Assembly: GCF_004353505.1 (NCBI RefSeq)
Contig: NZ_SMNQ01000007.1
Coordinates: forward strand, 62,001-126,000
Direction of reading: 5' to 3'
DNA: 64,000 nt
DNA from: Streptomyces sp. WAC05374
Lineage (GTDB): Bacteria; Actinomycetota; Actinomycetes; Streptomycetales; Streptomycetaceae
Under the pieces are notes generated by a model. That model ran no database searches. It was not told the DNA's origin and saw nothing but the letters and a program-made list of their open reading frames with translations. The position numbers were made by a program, and so were the translations under genes. Of the stretch, positions 44,402-54,102 are shown piece by piece; the stretch's first letter is position 1; each line of letters opens with the position of its first letter.

Positions 44402-45739
44402 ATGCGCATCACCAGACGTACCCGTGGCCGCCGCCCCGTATCGGCGGCCGTCGCGGCGCTCACCGCCGGCGCGGCCCTGATGGCCGGTTGCAGCACCGAC
44501 GGCGGCTCCGGCGGGGCGACCGGCGACGGGAAGATCACCCTGCGGATAGGGACCTTCGGTTCCTTCGGCTACGACAACAAGAACGGCGCCAAGCTCTACG
44601 CCGAGTACGAGAAGCTCAACCCGCACGTCAAGATCGTCGAGTCGAACGTCGCCGACGGCCAGAAGTACTGGGACACGCTGAAGCTGCGCCTCTCCCGCAA
44701 CAGCGGCCTCGCCGACATCCAGGCCGTCGAGGTCGGCTACATCGCCGAGGCCACCGGGCCCGCCATGGCGAACAAGTGGGTGGACCTCGCGAAGACCGGC
44801 GGCGCCGACACCTCCGCCTTCCTCGACTGGAAGGTCAGGCAGGCCACCACCGCCGACGGCAAGGTCATCGGCCTCGGCACCGACATCGGGCCGATGGCCA
44901 TCTGCTACAACAAGGACCTGTTCGCCAAGGCGAAACTGCCGGTCGAGCGCACCAAGGTCGCCGGACTGTGGGCCGGCGACTGGGCGAAGTTCGTCGCCGC
45001 CGGCAAGACGTACCAGAAGAACGCCCCCGCCGGGACCGCCTTCCACGACTCCGCGAGCGGGCTGTTCAACGCCGTGCTCTCCAGCCAGCCGCAGCAGTAC
45101 GCCAACGACAAGGGCGAGCTCGACTACGAGAACAGCCCCGGCGTGCGCAAGGCCTGGAACCTGGCCGTGGAGGCCGCGCGCAGCGGCATCACCGCCAAGC
45201 TGCGCCAGTTCGACGAGAAGGGCACCTGGAACGCGGGCTTCAAGAACTCCCGGTTCGCCACCGTCGCCTGCCCGAGCTGGATGACCGGCATCATCAAGGA
45301 CCAGGCGGGACCGGCCAACAAGGGCAAGTGGGACATCGCGAGCCCGCCGGTCGCCGGCAACTGGGGCGGCTCCTTCCTCGCCGTGCCGAAGGCCGGCAAG
45401 CACGCGGAGGAGGCCGCCAAGCTGGCCGCCTGGCTGACCGCGCCCGAGCAGCACGCGAAGGTGTTCGGGGTCAACGGCAACATCCCCTCCACCAAGGAGA
45501 CGCTCGCGTCGGCGACCGTGCAGAACGCCACGATCCCGTACTTCGGTGACACGCCCGTCGGCCGGATCTACTCCGAGGCCGCGGCCGGGATCAGCCCCGC
45601 GCCGGTCAGCCGCTACGACGGCCAGGTGAAGACGTTCATCACGGACAACGGCATCCTCGACATCGAGCAGCGCGGTACGGCGCCGGAGGCCGCCTGGGAG
45701 AACGTCAGGAAGCTGATCGACGACAAGATCGACCAGTAG
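44402..45739 (+). CDS. cebE: Cellobiose/cellotriose-binding lipoprotein CebE
   Basis: A 445-residue extracytoplasmic lipoprotein that captures cello-oligosaccharides for import. The lipobox ends at C30 (LMAGC). The mature protein is a family 1 solute-binding fold, with GTDIGPMAICYNKDLF and SWMTGIIKDQAG. The ATG at 44402 follows GAGGAGAG. It is the first gene of the ceb operon, with perfect CebR boxes upstream. Import needs CebF, CebG and the shared ATPase MsiK, which is encoded elsewhere in Streptomyces. Confidence 0.93.
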   Translation: MRITRRTRGRRPVSAAVAALTAGAALMAGCSTDGGSGGATGDGKITLRIGTFGSFGYDNKNGAKLYAEYEKLNPHVKIVESNVADGQKYWDTLKLRLSRNSGLADIQAVEVGYIAEATGPAMANKWVDLAKTGGADTSAFLDWKVRQATTADGKVIGLGTDIGPMAICYNKDLFAKAKLPVERTKVAGLWAGDWAKFVAAGKTYQKNAPAGTAFHDSASGLFNAVLSSQPQQYANDKGELDYENSPGVRKAWNLAVEAARSGITAKLRQFDEKGTWNAGFKNSRFATVACPSWMTGIIKDQAGPANKGKWDIASPPVAGNWGGSFLAVPKAGKHAEEAAKLAAWLTAPEQHAKVFGVNGNIPSTKETLASATVQNATIPYFGDTPVGRIYSEAAAGISPAPVSRYDGQVKTFITDNGILDIEQRGTAPEAAWENVRKLIDDKIDQ

Positions 45740-45814
45740 GGGCGGGCGGCGGCCCGCGGAACGCCGGCACCGGAGCGGGACGCCGGGCCCACCGGGGCGG
45801 AACGCCCGCCCGGT

Positions 45815-45902
45815 CCCGCCCCCGCGCGCCGCCGACCCCCCGTGCGCCGCCGACCCCCCGCCCGGCCCCGCCCCCGCGCGCCGCCGACCCCCCGTGCGCC
45901 GC
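45815..45902. repeat. 36 bp direct repeat (two copies) in the cebE-cebF spacer
   Basis: The 36 bp at 45815-45850 recurs identically at 45867-45902, a 52 bp period. It includes GCGCGCCGCCGACCCCCCG. The 289 bp spacer is unusually long for this operon and extremely C-rich, and could attenuate permease expression relative to CebE. Confidence 0.8.
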
Positions 45903-46028
45903 TGCCTCCCGTGTGCGCCGCCGCCGGTCCCCGCGGGCGCGGCCCCGGTGCGGCACCCCTGAACCCCTCCCGTAGGGAGCCCCCGTCCACCCCCGCACGT
46001 CCACCCACCCACCTGGAAGGACGCCCTC

Positions 46029-47000
46029 GTGGCCACCTCCGTCCGCGCGGCGGCCGACCGCACGTCGCCGCCCGATCCGCCTCCGGCCCCCGGCGGCGGC
46101 CGGCGCAGCCGGCTGTACCGCTGGGACCTCAAGGCGTCCCCGTACGCGTTCGTCTCGCCCTTCTTCCTCTGCTTCGCGGCCTTCGGGCTCTTCCCGCTCC
46201 TCTACACGGGCTGGCTCTCGCTGCACCGCGTGGAGCTGGGCGGACAGGCGCAGTGGCGGGGCCTGGACAACTACACGGGGCTGTGGGACAGCGACTTCTT
46301 CTGGAACGCGCTGGCGAACACGTTCACCATCGGCGTCATCTCCACCGTGCCGCAGTTGCTGATGGCACTGGGGCTGGCGCACCTGCTCAACTACAAGCTG
46401 CGCGGCCGGGGGTTCTTCCGGGTGGCGGTGCTGGCTCCGTACGCCACGTCGATCGCCGCCGCGACGCTGGTCTTCGCCCAGTTGTTCAACAGCGACTACG
46501 GGCTGATCAACACCGTGCTGGGGTGGGTCGGTTTCGAGCCGGTCGACTGGGAGTCGTCCAAATGGCCCGCGCAGATAGCGATATCGGTGATCGTCATCTG
46601 GCGGTGGACCGGCTACAACGCGCTCATCTACCTGGCCGCGATGCAGGCCGTCCCGCAGGACCTGTACGAGGCCGCGTCGCTCGACGGCGCCTCGCGCTGG
46701 CGGCAGTTCGTGAGCGTGACCATTCCCTCGATACGCCCGACCATCCTGTTCACCGTCGTCGTCTCCACGATCGGCGCCACCCAGTTGTTCGGTGAGCCGA
46801 TGCTGTACGGCGGGAGCCTCGGGGTGAGCGGGGGCAGCGGCAACCAGTTCCAGACGCTGAGCCTGCTGATGTACGAGAAGGGCTGGATGACCGGGGCGCT
46901 CGGACAGGCGTCCGCGATCGCCTGGGTGATGCTGCTGATCCTGCTGCTGATCGGTGGAGTGCGGCTGCTCGCCGCCCGGCTGACCAAGGAGGCCTCGTGA
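46029..47000 (+). CDS. cebF: Cello-oligosaccharide ABC permease CebF
   Basis: A 323-residue inner-membrane permease of the carbohydrate MalF type. The GTG at 46029 has GGAAGGA upstream. Six membrane helices start with SPYAFVSPFFLCFAAFGLFP. The EAA loop that docks the ATPase reads YEAASLDGASRWRQF near residue 215. It pairs with CebG and overlaps it by 4 bp (GTGA). Confidence 0.93.
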   Translation: MATSVRAAADRTSPPDPPPAPGGGRRSRLYRWDLKASPYAFVSPFFLCFAAFGLFPLLYTGWLSLHRVELGGQAQWRGLDNYTGLWDSDFFWNALANTFTIGVISTVPQLLMALGLAHLLNYKLRGRGFFRVAVLAPYATSIAAATLVFAQLFNSDYGLINTVLGWVGFEPVDWESSKWPAQIAISVIVIWRWTGYNALIYLAAMQAVPQDLYEAASLDGASRWRQFVSVTIPSIRPTILFTVVVSTIGATQLFGEPMLYGGSLGVSGGSGNQFQTLSLLMYEKGWMTGALGQASAIAWVMLLILLLIGGVRLLAARLTKEAS

Positions 47001-47845
47001 GACTCAGGCAGAGGGCGGGACGCCAGCACCACGCGGGCCCGCTGACGTACGTCCTGCTGGGCCTGGCCGCCCTCGTCTCGCTCTTCCCGCTGTACTGGAA
47101 CGTCGTCGCCGCCTCGCACACCGGCGAGCGCGTCGTGGAGGCCCCGGCGCCGCTGCTGCCCGGTCCGCACCTGTTCGACAACCTCACCTTCGCCTGGAAC
47201 CAGGTGAACATGGGCGAGGCGCTGGTCAACACCACGGTGGTGGCCGGTCTGGTGGCGCTGTCCACGGTGGTCTTCTCCACCCTGGCCGGGTTCGCCTTCG
47301 CCAAGCTGCCCTTCCGGGGCCGCAACGTCCTGCTGGCGCTGGTGGTGGCCACGATGACGATCCCGCCGCAGCTCAGCGTCATCCCGCTGTACCGGATCAT
47401 CACCGACCTGGGGTGGGTGGACCAGCTCCAGTCGGTGGTGCTGCCCTCGCTGGTGGCCGCCTTCGGGGTGTTCTTCATGCGGCAGTACCTGCTGGAGGCC
47501 CTGCCCGTGGAGCTGGTGGAGGCGGCGCGGATGGACGGGGCGCACAGCCTGCGGATCATCTGGCACGTCGTCTTCCCGGTCGCCCGGCCCGCCATGGCCG
47601 TGCTCGGCATGCTGGTCTTCGTCCAGTCCTGGAACGACTTCTTCTGGCCGTTCATCGCGCTCACCCCGGACGGCAGCCCCACGCTGCAGGTGGCGCTCGC
47701 CGGCCTGGGGTCGGGGAACCACACCATCAACCAGGCGATCGTGCTGACCGGGGCGCTGATCTCCACCCTGCCGCTGCTGCTGGTGTTCGCGCTGCTCGGC
47801 AAGCACATCGTGGGCGGCATCACCTCGGGCGCGGTCAAGAGCTGA
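46997..47845 (+). CDS. cebG: Cello-oligosaccharide ABC permease CebG
   Basis: A 282-residue MalG-type permease. The GTG start overlaps the cebF stop. There are six membrane segments, and the EAA loop is VEAARMDGAHSLRII near residue 174. It ends 57 bp before bglC. Together with CebE and CebF it should give a cellobiose/cellotriose importer. No ATPase gene is present here, in keeping with use of MsiK. Confidence 0.93.
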   Translation: MRLRQRAGRQHHAGPLTYVLLGLAALVSLFPLYWNVVAASHTGERVVEAPAPLLPGPHLFDNLTFAWNQVNMGEALVNTTVVAGLVALSTVVFSTLAGFAFAKLPFRGRNVLLALVVATMTIPPQLSVIPLYRIITDLGWVDQLQSVVLPSLVAAFGVFFMRQYLLEALPVELVEAARMDGAHSLRIIWHVVFPVARPAMAVLGMLVFVQSWNDFFWPFIALTPDGSPTLQVALAGLGSGNHTINQAIVLTGALISTLPLLLVFALLGKHIVGGITSGAVKS

Positions 47846-47887
47846 CCCCGCACGTCCGAATACGTACGTACCTTCCCCCTCTCGCGT

Positions 47888-47901
47888 TGGGAGCGCTCCC
47901 G
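47888..47901. promoter_or_regulatory. CebR operator overlapping the bglC ribosome site
   Basis: TGGGAGCGCTCCCG matches the CebR box at 13 of 14 positions and ends 1 bp before the bglC ATG (47903). The GGGAG in it is also the only ribosome-binding sequence, so one element serves both functions. Confidence 0.9.
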
Positions 47902-47902
47902 T

Positions 47903-49345
47903 ATGACTGCGTCCGATTCCCTGCCCCTGACGGCGACCCGCCGGTTCCCGCCCGGGTTCCTGTGGGGCACGGCCACCGCCGCCTACCAGATCGAGGGGGC
48001 GGCGGCCGAGGACGGCCGTACCCCGTCCATCTGGGACACCTTCTCCCGCACGCCCGGCAAGGTCTTCGAGGGGCACACCGGTGACGTGGCGGTCGACCAC
48101 TACCACCGCTTCCGCGACGACGTGACCCTCATGGCGGAGCTGGGACTGACCGCGTACCGCTTCTCGGTGTCCTGGTCGCGGGTGCAGCCCACCGGGCGCG
48201 GCCCCGCCGTCCAGAAGGGCCTGGACTTCTACCGCCGGCTCGTCGACGACCTGCTCGCCCACGGCATCACGCCGGTCCTGACGCTGTACCACTGGGACCT
48301 GCCGCAGGAGCTGGAGGACGCCGGCGGCTGGCCGCACCGGGCCACGGCCGAGCGGTTCGCCGAGTACGCCGGGATCGTCGCCGGCGCCCTGGGCGACCGC
48401 GTGGAGCGCTGGACCACCCTCAACGAGCCCTGGTGCAGCGCCTTCCTCGGGTACGGCTCCGGGGTCCACGCCCCGGGGCGCACCGACCCGGTCGCCGCGC
48501 TGCGCGCCGCCCACCACCTGAACCTGGGGCACGGGCTGGCGGTCCGGGCGCTGCGCGCCGCGCTGCCGCCGCGCGCACAGATGTCCGTCTCGCTCAACCT
48601 GCACGAGCTGCGGCCGCTGACGCCGGCGCCGGAGGACCTGGACGCGGTGCGCCGGATCGACGCGGTCGGGAACCGGATCTGGCTGGGCCCCATGCTGAAC
48701 GGCGCCTACCCGGAGGACCTGCTGCGGGACACCGCTCACCTCACCGACTGGGGGTTCGTCCGGCCGGGCGACCTCGCCGACGTCCACCAGCCCCTGGACG
48801 CCCTGGGCATCAACTACTACACGCCCACCGTGGTGGCGGCACCCCGCGACGGCGTGGAGGCCCCGCGCAACGACGGCCACGGCGCCAGCGCGTACTCGCC
48901 CTGGCCGGGCTCCGAGGACGTCGCCTTCCACCAGCCGCCCGGGGAGCGGACCGCGATGGGCTGGGCGGTCGACCCCACGGGCCTGTACGACCTGCTGCTG
49001 CGGGTGGCCGGGGAGCACCCGGGCCTGCCGCTGCTGGTCACCGAGAACGGCGCCGCGTACGAGGACGAGGTCGCCGCCGACGGCTCGGTCCACGACCCGC
49101 GGCGCGTCGCGTACGTGCACGGCCACCTCGACGCGGTGCACCGCGCCATCGCGGACGGGGCGGACGTGCGGGGGTACTTCCTGTGGTCGTTGCTGGACAA
49201 CTTCGAGTGGGCGTACGGCTACGCCAAGCGGTTCGGCGCGGTGCACGTCGACTACGCGACGCAGCGGCGTACGCCGAAGTCGACGGCCCACTGGTACGCG
49301 CGCGTGGCGCGGTCCAACGAGCTGCCCGCGCCCGGCGGGGCGTGA
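47903..49345 (+). CDS. bglC: Beta-glucosidase BglC (GH1)
   Basis: A 480-residue cytosolic family 1 glycosidase that splits imported cellobiose to glucose. It begins with the family motif [19 protein letters not shown]. The acid/base is E175 in TLNEPW, the nucleophile is E381 in VTENGA, and the aglycone-site [12 protein letters not shown] is intact. It ends the ceb operon and has its own CebR box at its start codon. By lowering intracellular cellobiose it also restores CebR repression. Confidence 0.94.
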   Translation: MTASDSLPLTATRRFPPGFLWGTATAAYQIEGAAAEDGRTPSIWDTFSRTPGKVFEGHTGDVAVDHYHRFRDDVTLMAELGLTAYRFSVSWSRVQPTGRGPAVQKGLDFYRRLVDDLLAHGITPVLTLYHWDLPQELEDAGGWPHRATAERFAEYAGIVAGALGDRVERWTTLNEPWCSAFLGYGSGVHAPGRTDPVAALRAAHHLNLGHGLAVRALRAALPPRAQMSVSLNLHELRPLTPAPEDLDAVRRIDAVGNRIWLGPMLNGAYPEDLLRDTAHLTDWGFVRPGDLADVHQPLDALGINYYTPTVVAAPRDGVEAPRNDGHGASAYSPWPGSEDVAFHQPPGERTAMGWAVDPTGLYDLLLRVAGEHPGLPLLVTENGAAYEDEVAADGSVHDPRRVAYVHGHLDAVHRAIADGADVRGYFLWSLLDNFEWAYGYAKRFGAVHVDYATQRRTPKSTAHWYARVARSNELPAPGGA

Positions 49346-49432
49346 CCGGCGCGCCGGGATCAGGCCAGGACCCGGGTCCGACGCGCCGGGGCCTCGGCGC
49401 GCCGGGCCCGGGTTTGCGTACAGAATCGGCTC

Positions 49433-50731
49433 ATGCGCGCACACATCCGCCGGCTGCGCCGCCGGGCCCTGCTGCTCGCGGCCGCCGTGGTGCTCGGTGC
49501 GGTCCCGGCCGCGGGCTGCGCCCCGCAGGACCCGTACGGCAGGACCCGCCTGACGGTCGGCCTGTTCGGGACGTTCGGCTACGAGGAGGCCGGGCTGTAC
49601 GCCGAGTACATGCGGCTGCACCCGGACGTGGTCGTCGAGCAGACGTCCATCCAGCGCAACGAGAACTACTACCCGCAGCTCCTCACCCACCTCGTCAGCG
49701 ACAGCGGCCTGGCCGACGTCCAGGCCGTCGAGGCGATCAACATCGCGGAGGTCACCGCCACCCAGGCGGACCGGCTGGTGGACCTGGGGCGGGCCCCCGG
49801 GGTGCGCCGGGAGGACTTCCTGCCGTGGAAGTGGGCGCAGGCCACCACCCGTGACGGCCGTACGGTCGGGCTCGGCACCGACATCGGGCCGCAGGCCGTC
49901 TGCTACCGCAAGGACCTCTTCGCCAGGGCCGGGCTGCCCACCGACCGGGAGGCGGTGGGCCGGCTGTGGGCGGGCGACTGGCGGAAGTTCCTGGAGACGG
50001 GCAAGCGGTACCGGGCGAAGGCGCCGGCGGGCACGGCGTTCACCGACTCGGCCTCCGGTGTCCTGTCGGCCATCACGGGCAGCAGCGCCCGGCGGTACTA
50101 CGACGAGGACGGCACCGTCGTCTACCGGACGAACCCCGCCGTCCGGGAGGCGTGGGACATCGCCGCCGCGTTCGCCACCGAGGGCCTGACGGCCCGGCTC
50201 CAGCAGTTCACGCCCGCGTGGGACCAGGCGTTCGCGAACGGCGCCTTCGCCACCGTCTCCTGCCCCGCCTGGATGCTCGGCTACATCGAGGACAAGGCGG
50301 GCCCGGCGGGCGAGGACAGGTGGGACGTGGCGGCCGCGCCCCGGCCCGCCAACTGGGGCGGCTCGTTCCTCGTCGTACCGACGTCGGGCAGGCACGTGGA
50401 GGAGGCCGCCGAGCTGGCGGCCTGGCTCACGGCGCCCGCGCAGCAGGCGAAGCTGTTCCAGCGGCGCGGCAGCTTCCCGAGCGCGTCCGCCGCCCACGCC
50501 CTCCCGGCCGTCGCGGGGGCCCGGCACCCGTACTTCGGCGACGCCCCGATCGGCCGGATCTACACCCGCGCCGCCCAGGGCGTCCCGGTGACGATCCTCG
50601 GCCCGAAGGACCTGGTCATCGCCCAGAACCTGGCCGACATCGGCATGCTCCAGGTCGACCAGAAGGGCCGGCGGCCCGAGGACGGCTGGGACGCCGCGGT
50701 CAGGACCATCGACAACGCACTGGACCTGTGA
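49433..50731 (+). CDS. Second CebE-like sugar-binding lipoprotein
   Basis: A 432-residue lipoprotein (lipobox ending at C29, VPAAGC), clearly paralogous to CebE: shared stretches include GLGTDIGP, LWAGDW, APAGTAF and WGGSFL. It is diverged over the ligand region, and the start is shorter. It begins 87 bp after bglC. The spacer has no CebR box but does have a -10-like TACAGA close to the ATG. It probably binds a different or longer glucan, or duplicates CebE under different control. The ligand is unknown. Confidence 0.88.
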   Translation: MRAHIRRLRRRALLLAAAVVLGAVPAAGCAPQDPYGRTRLTVGLFGTFGYEEAGLYAEYMRLHPDVVVEQTSIQRNENYYPQLLTHLVSDSGLADVQAVEAINIAEVTATQADRLVDLGRAPGVRREDFLPWKWAQATTRDGRTVGLGTDIGPQAVCYRKDLFARAGLPTDREAVGRLWAGDWRKFLETGKRYRAKAPAGTAFTDSASGVLSAITGSSARRYYDEDGTVVYRTNPAVREAWDIAAAFATEGLTARLQQFTPAWDQAFANGAFATVSCPAWMLGYIEDKAGPAGEDRWDVAAAPRPANWGGSFLVVPTSGRHVEEAAELAAWLTAPAQQAKLFQRRGSFPSASAAHALPAVAGARHPYFGDAPIGRIYTRAAQGVPVTILGPKDLVIAQNLADIGMLQVDQKGRRPEDGWDAAVRTIDNALDL

Positions 50732-51699
50732 GCGCGATGGCGAGCGACACGACGACGACCCCCCTGCCCCGGCCGCGAGCGGAGTACGCGGCACGCGGCC
50801 GCCGGTACCGCCGGGCCGCGCGGTGGAGCCCGTACGCGTACATCGCGCCGTTCTTCGTGCTGTTCGCCGCGTTCGGCCTGTTCCCGCTCCTGTACACCGG
50901 CTGGGCCTCGCTGCACCGGGTGGAGCTGACCGCGCCCACCGACATGGAGTGGGTGGGACTGCGCAACTTCTCCCGCCTGCTGCGGGACGAGTTCTTCTGG
51001 AACGCGCTGGGGAACACGGTCACCATCGGTGTGCTGTCGACCGTTCCGCAGCTCCTGATGGCGCTGGGCATCGCGCACCTGCTCCACCACCGGCTGCGGG
51101 GCTCGACGTTCTTCCGGGTCGTCGCGCTCACCCCGTACGCCACGTCCGTCGCCGCCGCGACGCTCGTCTTCGTGCTGCTCTACGGCCGGGACTACGGCTT
51201 CGTCAACTGGGCGCTCGGCCTCGCCGGCGTCGACCCGGTCGACTGGCAGAACGGCCGGTGGACCTCGCAGATCGCGGTGTCGACGATCGTCATCTGGCGG
51301 TGGACGGGGTACAACGCGCTGATCTACCTCGCCGCGATGCAGGCCGTGCCGGGTGAGCTGTACGAGTCGGCGGCGCTCGACGGCGCCTCCCGGTGGCGGC
51401 AGTTCCTGCACGTCACGGTCCCGTCACTGCGGCCGACGATCCTGTTCACGTGCGTGGTGTCGACGATCGGCGCCACCCAGCTCTTCGGCGAGCCACTGCT
51501 GTTCAACGGCAGCGCGGGGGCGACGGGCGGCTCGGAGCACCAGTTCCAGACGCTGGGCCTGTACTTGTACGAGCAGGGGTGGGTGAACCTGCACCTGGGC
51601 CGCGCCTCGGCCATCGCCTGGGCGATGTTCCTGATCCTCGTGCTGCTCGGGGCGGCCGTCGCCCTGGTCGGCCGGTACCGCGCGAGGAGGTCGGGGTGA
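50728..51699 (+). CDS. Second CebF-like sugar ABC permease
   Basis: A 323-residue MalF-type permease, paralogous to CebF (same SPYAYIAPFFVLFAAFGLFP opening, same EAA loop YESAALDGASRWRQF). GTG 50728 overlaps the preceding TGA by 4 bp; ATG 50737 is the alternative. Neither has a strong ribosome site, so coupling to the lipoprotein gene is likely. It is followed by its partner permease with another GTGA overlap. Confidence 0.9.
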   Translation: MSAMASDTTTTPLPRPRAEYAARGRRYRRAARWSPYAYIAPFFVLFAAFGLFPLLYTGWASLHRVELTAPTDMEWVGLRNFSRLLRDEFFWNALGNTVTIGVLSTVPQLLMALGIAHLLHHRLRGSTFFRVVALTPYATSVAAATLVFVLLYGRDYGFVNWALGLAGVDPVDWQNGRWTSQIAVSTIVIWRWTGYNALIYLAAMQAVPGELYESAALDGASRWRQFLHVTVPSLRPTILFTCVVSTIGATQLFGEPLLFNGSAGATGGSEHQFQTLGLYLYEQGWVNLHLGRASAIAWAMFLILVLLGAAVALVGRYRARRSG

Positions 51700-52514
51700 G
51701 TGCTCGCGCGGGCCGGCTGACGTACGCCGTGCTGGCCGTCTTCACCGTGGTGTCGCTGTTCCCGCTCGTGTGGACGGCGATCGCCGCGTCCAGCGGCAGC
51801 GGCCGGCTGGCACGGACGCCGCCGCCCTTCTGGTTCGGCGGGGAGCTGTGGAAGAACCTGTCCATCGCCTGGACGGACGCCGACCTGGGCCTGGCGCTGG
51901 TCAACACGACGATCGTGGCGGGCACGGTCGCGGCGGGCACGGTGCTGTTCTCCACGCTCGCCGGTTTCGCCTTCGCCAAGCTGCGCTTCGGGGGCAGGAA
52001 CCTGCTCCTGCTGCTGGTGGTCGGCACGATGGCGGTGCCGCCGCAGCTCAGTGTCGTCCCGCTGTTCATGCTGGTCGCCGAGGTGTCGTGGACGGACCGG
52101 CTCCAGGCGGTCGTCCTGCCGGGCCTGGTGAGCGGCTTCGGGGTGTTCTTCATGCGCCAGTACCTGGTGCGGGCGCTGCCCACCGAGCTGATCGAGGCGG
52201 CCCGGGTGGACGGCGCGGGCGGCCTGCGGGTGGTGTGGCACGTCGTCTTCCCGGTCGCCCGGCCCGCGATGGCGGTGCTGGCGATGCTGACGTTCGTGAT
52301 GGCCTGGAACGACTTCTTCTGGCCCATCATCGCCCTCACCCAGAGCAACCCCACGGTGCAGGTAGCGCTCACGTCCCTCGGCCGCGGCTACATCCCCGAC
52401 CAGTCGGTCGTCATGGCGGGCGCGCTGCTGGGGACACTGCCGCTGCTGCTGGTGTTCGTGGTCTTCGGGCGGCAGATCGTGGGCGGCATCATGCAGGGCG
52501 CGGTGAAGGGGTGA
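51696..52514 (+). CDS. Second CebG-like sugar ABC permease
   Basis: A 272-residue MalG-type permease, paralogous to CebG (shared LSVVPLF, FGVFFMRQYL and MAWNDFFWP). The GTG at 51696 has GAGGAGG just upstream and a 4 bp overlap. The EAA loop is IEAARVDGAGGLRVV. It closes the second transporter operon, which again lacks an ATPase, so it too likely relies on MsiK. Confidence 0.9.
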   Translation: MSARAGRLTYAVLAVFTVVSLFPLVWTAIAASSGSGRLARTPPPFWFGGELWKNLSIAWTDADLGLALVNTTIVAGTVAAGTVLFSTLAGFAFAKLRFGGRNLLLLLVVGTMAVPPQLSVVPLFMLVAEVSWTDRLQAVVLPGLVSGFGVFFMRQYLVRALPTELIEAARVDGAGGLRVVWHVVFPVARPAMAVLAMLTFVMAWNDFFWPIIALTQSNPTVQVALTSLGRGYIPDQSVVMAGALLGTLPLLLVFVVFGRQIVGGIMQGAVKG

Positions 52515-52534
52515 GCCGGGAGCCGCGAAGGGGT

Positions 52535-52573
52535 GCGCTCCGGCCGGGTGGGGGGCGGGCCCGGCCGGAGCGC
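52535..52573. terminator. Bidirectional terminator between the transporter and chitinase genes
   Basis: GCGCTCCGGCCGGG and CCCGGCCGGAGCGC form a 14 bp perfect stem with an 11 nt G-rich loop between convergent genes. Confidence 0.85.
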
Positions 52574-52584
52574 TGGAGGGGTGG

Positions 52585-54102
52585 TCAGCGGTAGGCGGCG
52601 AACGCCTTGGTGAAGGCCAGCGGCTGCTGGAGGATCGAGCTGCACGTGGCGTCCGCGTGGTTGACGGCCCCGGCCGCGCACTGCTTGTCGCGGGTCGAGG
52701 ACCACATGGACAGCCACCCGAGGCCCTTGGACCTGGCGAAGTCGACGAGCTGCGTGGCGTCCTCGACCGTGAAGATCTCGGTGGTGACGTCGTTGACGCC
52801 GATCATGGGGGTGACGGCGACGGTCTTCCAGGCGGCCGCGTCCGAGAGCCCGAGGACACCCTTGAGCTGGGCCTGGGTGGCGGTGGCGGCCTGGATGGCG
52901 TACTGGCCCATGTCCCCGCTGTACGCCGGGCCGTAGTCCATGGCCATGATGTTGACGGCGCTGATCCTCACGCCGTTCTTCCGGGCGTCGGCGAGCAGGT
53001 CCACGCCCGGCTGGGTCAGGCCCTCCGGCATCACGGGCAGCGTGAAGGAGACGTCCAGGCCCGGGTGGGACTTCTGGAGCTGGGCGATGGCGTGGGCGCG
53101 GCGGGTGTTGGCGGCGGTGTCGGGGAGGGCGGCGCCCTCGACGTCGAAGTCCACCTTGGTCAGCTTGTACTGGTCGACGACCTTGCCGTACGCCTTGGCG
53201 AGGTCACCGGGCGTGGCGCAGTTCAGGGCCAGTTCGTGGCCCGCCGCGCCGCCGAACGACACGCGCACGTCGCCGCCCTTGGCACGCAGGGCACCTATCT
53301 GGGCCGCGACCTTGTCGCTCGCCAGGTCGGTCGCCCCGCCCCAGAGGGGGGCACAGGAGCCGCCGGAGGTGATGAAGGCGAGGGTGAACTCCTTCACGCC
53401 CGTCTTGGCGGCGGTGTCGAGCAGGTCGTACGCGGGGTACAGCGAGGTGTCGACGTAGGGGGCGAAGCGCGCGCCCGGGCCCTGCGCGGGCGGCGGGGTG
53501 GGGGTGGACGCCGTCGGGGTGGGCGTGGAGGCCGTCGGGGTGGGTGTGGACGCTGTGGGGGTGGGCGTCGGCGTGGGCTTGGCGGTCGCCGTCGGGGTGG
53601 GGGTGGGCCTGGGCTGGTCGGTGGGGCGGCCGGTGGGCTGCGGTGTGGCGCCGCCGCCGGCCGAGCAGGCGGCGCGGTTGATCAGGCACCCGGCCGGGTC
53701 GCCCGCCTTCCCCGCCGCACTGGTGACGAACCCGACCGTGACGGAGGCGCCGGGGGCCAGCTCCTTGTTCCAGCTCGCGGGCTTCACGGTGACGTGCTGC
53801 CCCTTCACCGTGTGGTCGCCGTTCCACAGGGAGCCGATCCTGGTGCCGGCGGGCAGGTCGAACTCCAGGGTCCAGTCCGACTGGGCCTTGTCCGTCTCGT
53901 TGGTGATGACGTACTGGCCGGTGTACCCGCCGTCCCAGGCGCTGGTCCTGGTGTACGCGGCGCCGACGGCGGCCGCCTGCGCGGTGCCGGTGAACGCGAA
54001 CGCCGCTCCGGCGGCCACCCCGGCGGCCACCAGCGCGCCGATCGCCTTGGTCCTGCCGCTCGCCCTGCGCCGGTGCGTGGTCCTGCTGCCCGTGCTGCCC
54101 AT
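52585..54102 (-). CDS. Secreted GH18 chitinase with N-terminal CBM2-like domain
   Basis: A 505-residue exported chitinase. Order: signal peptide (about 1-44, Arg-rich start, ending ATAQAAA-type), CBM2-like domain (about 45-145, TSAWDGGYTGQYVITNE), a Pro/Thr linker with repeated TPTPTAS units (about 150-205), then a GH18 barrel (about 208-505). The catalytic DxDxE reads VDFDVEG with D318, D320 and E322, the last being the proton donor. It complements the hexosaminidase at 26913 in chitin use. No dre-like site was seen upstream. Confidence 0.9.
   Translation of the reverse strand: MGSTGSRTTHRRRASGRTKAIGALVAAGVAAGAAFAFTGTAQAAAVGAAYTRTSAWDGGYTGQYVITNETDKAQSDWTLEFDLPAGTRIGSLWNGDHTVKGQHVTVKPASWNKELAPGASVTVGFVTSAAGKAGDPAGCLINRAACSAGGGATPQPTGRPTDQPRPTPTPTATAKPTPTPTPTASTPTPTASTPTPTASTPTPPPAQGPGARFAPYVDTSLYPAYDLLDTAAKTGVKEFTLAFITSGGSCAPLWGGATDLASDKVAAQIGALRAKGGDVRVSFGGAAGHELALNCATPGDLAKAYGKVVDQYKLTKVDFDVEGAALPDTAANTRRAHAIAQLQKSHPGLDVSFTLPVMPEGLTQPGVDLLADARKNGVRISAVNIMAMDYGPAYSGDMGQYAIQAATATQAQLKGVLGLSDAAAWKTVAVTPMIGVNDVTTEIFTVEDATQLVDFARSKGLGWLSMWSSTRDKQCAAGAVNHADATCSSILQQPLAFTKAFAAYR

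Noticed and set aside
46628..50794. Antisense open frame of 1388 codons across the ceb and bglC genes
   Set aside because: This is a GC-bias shadow. The plus-strand frames encode clear CebFG and BglC proteins and the antisense product is low complexity.
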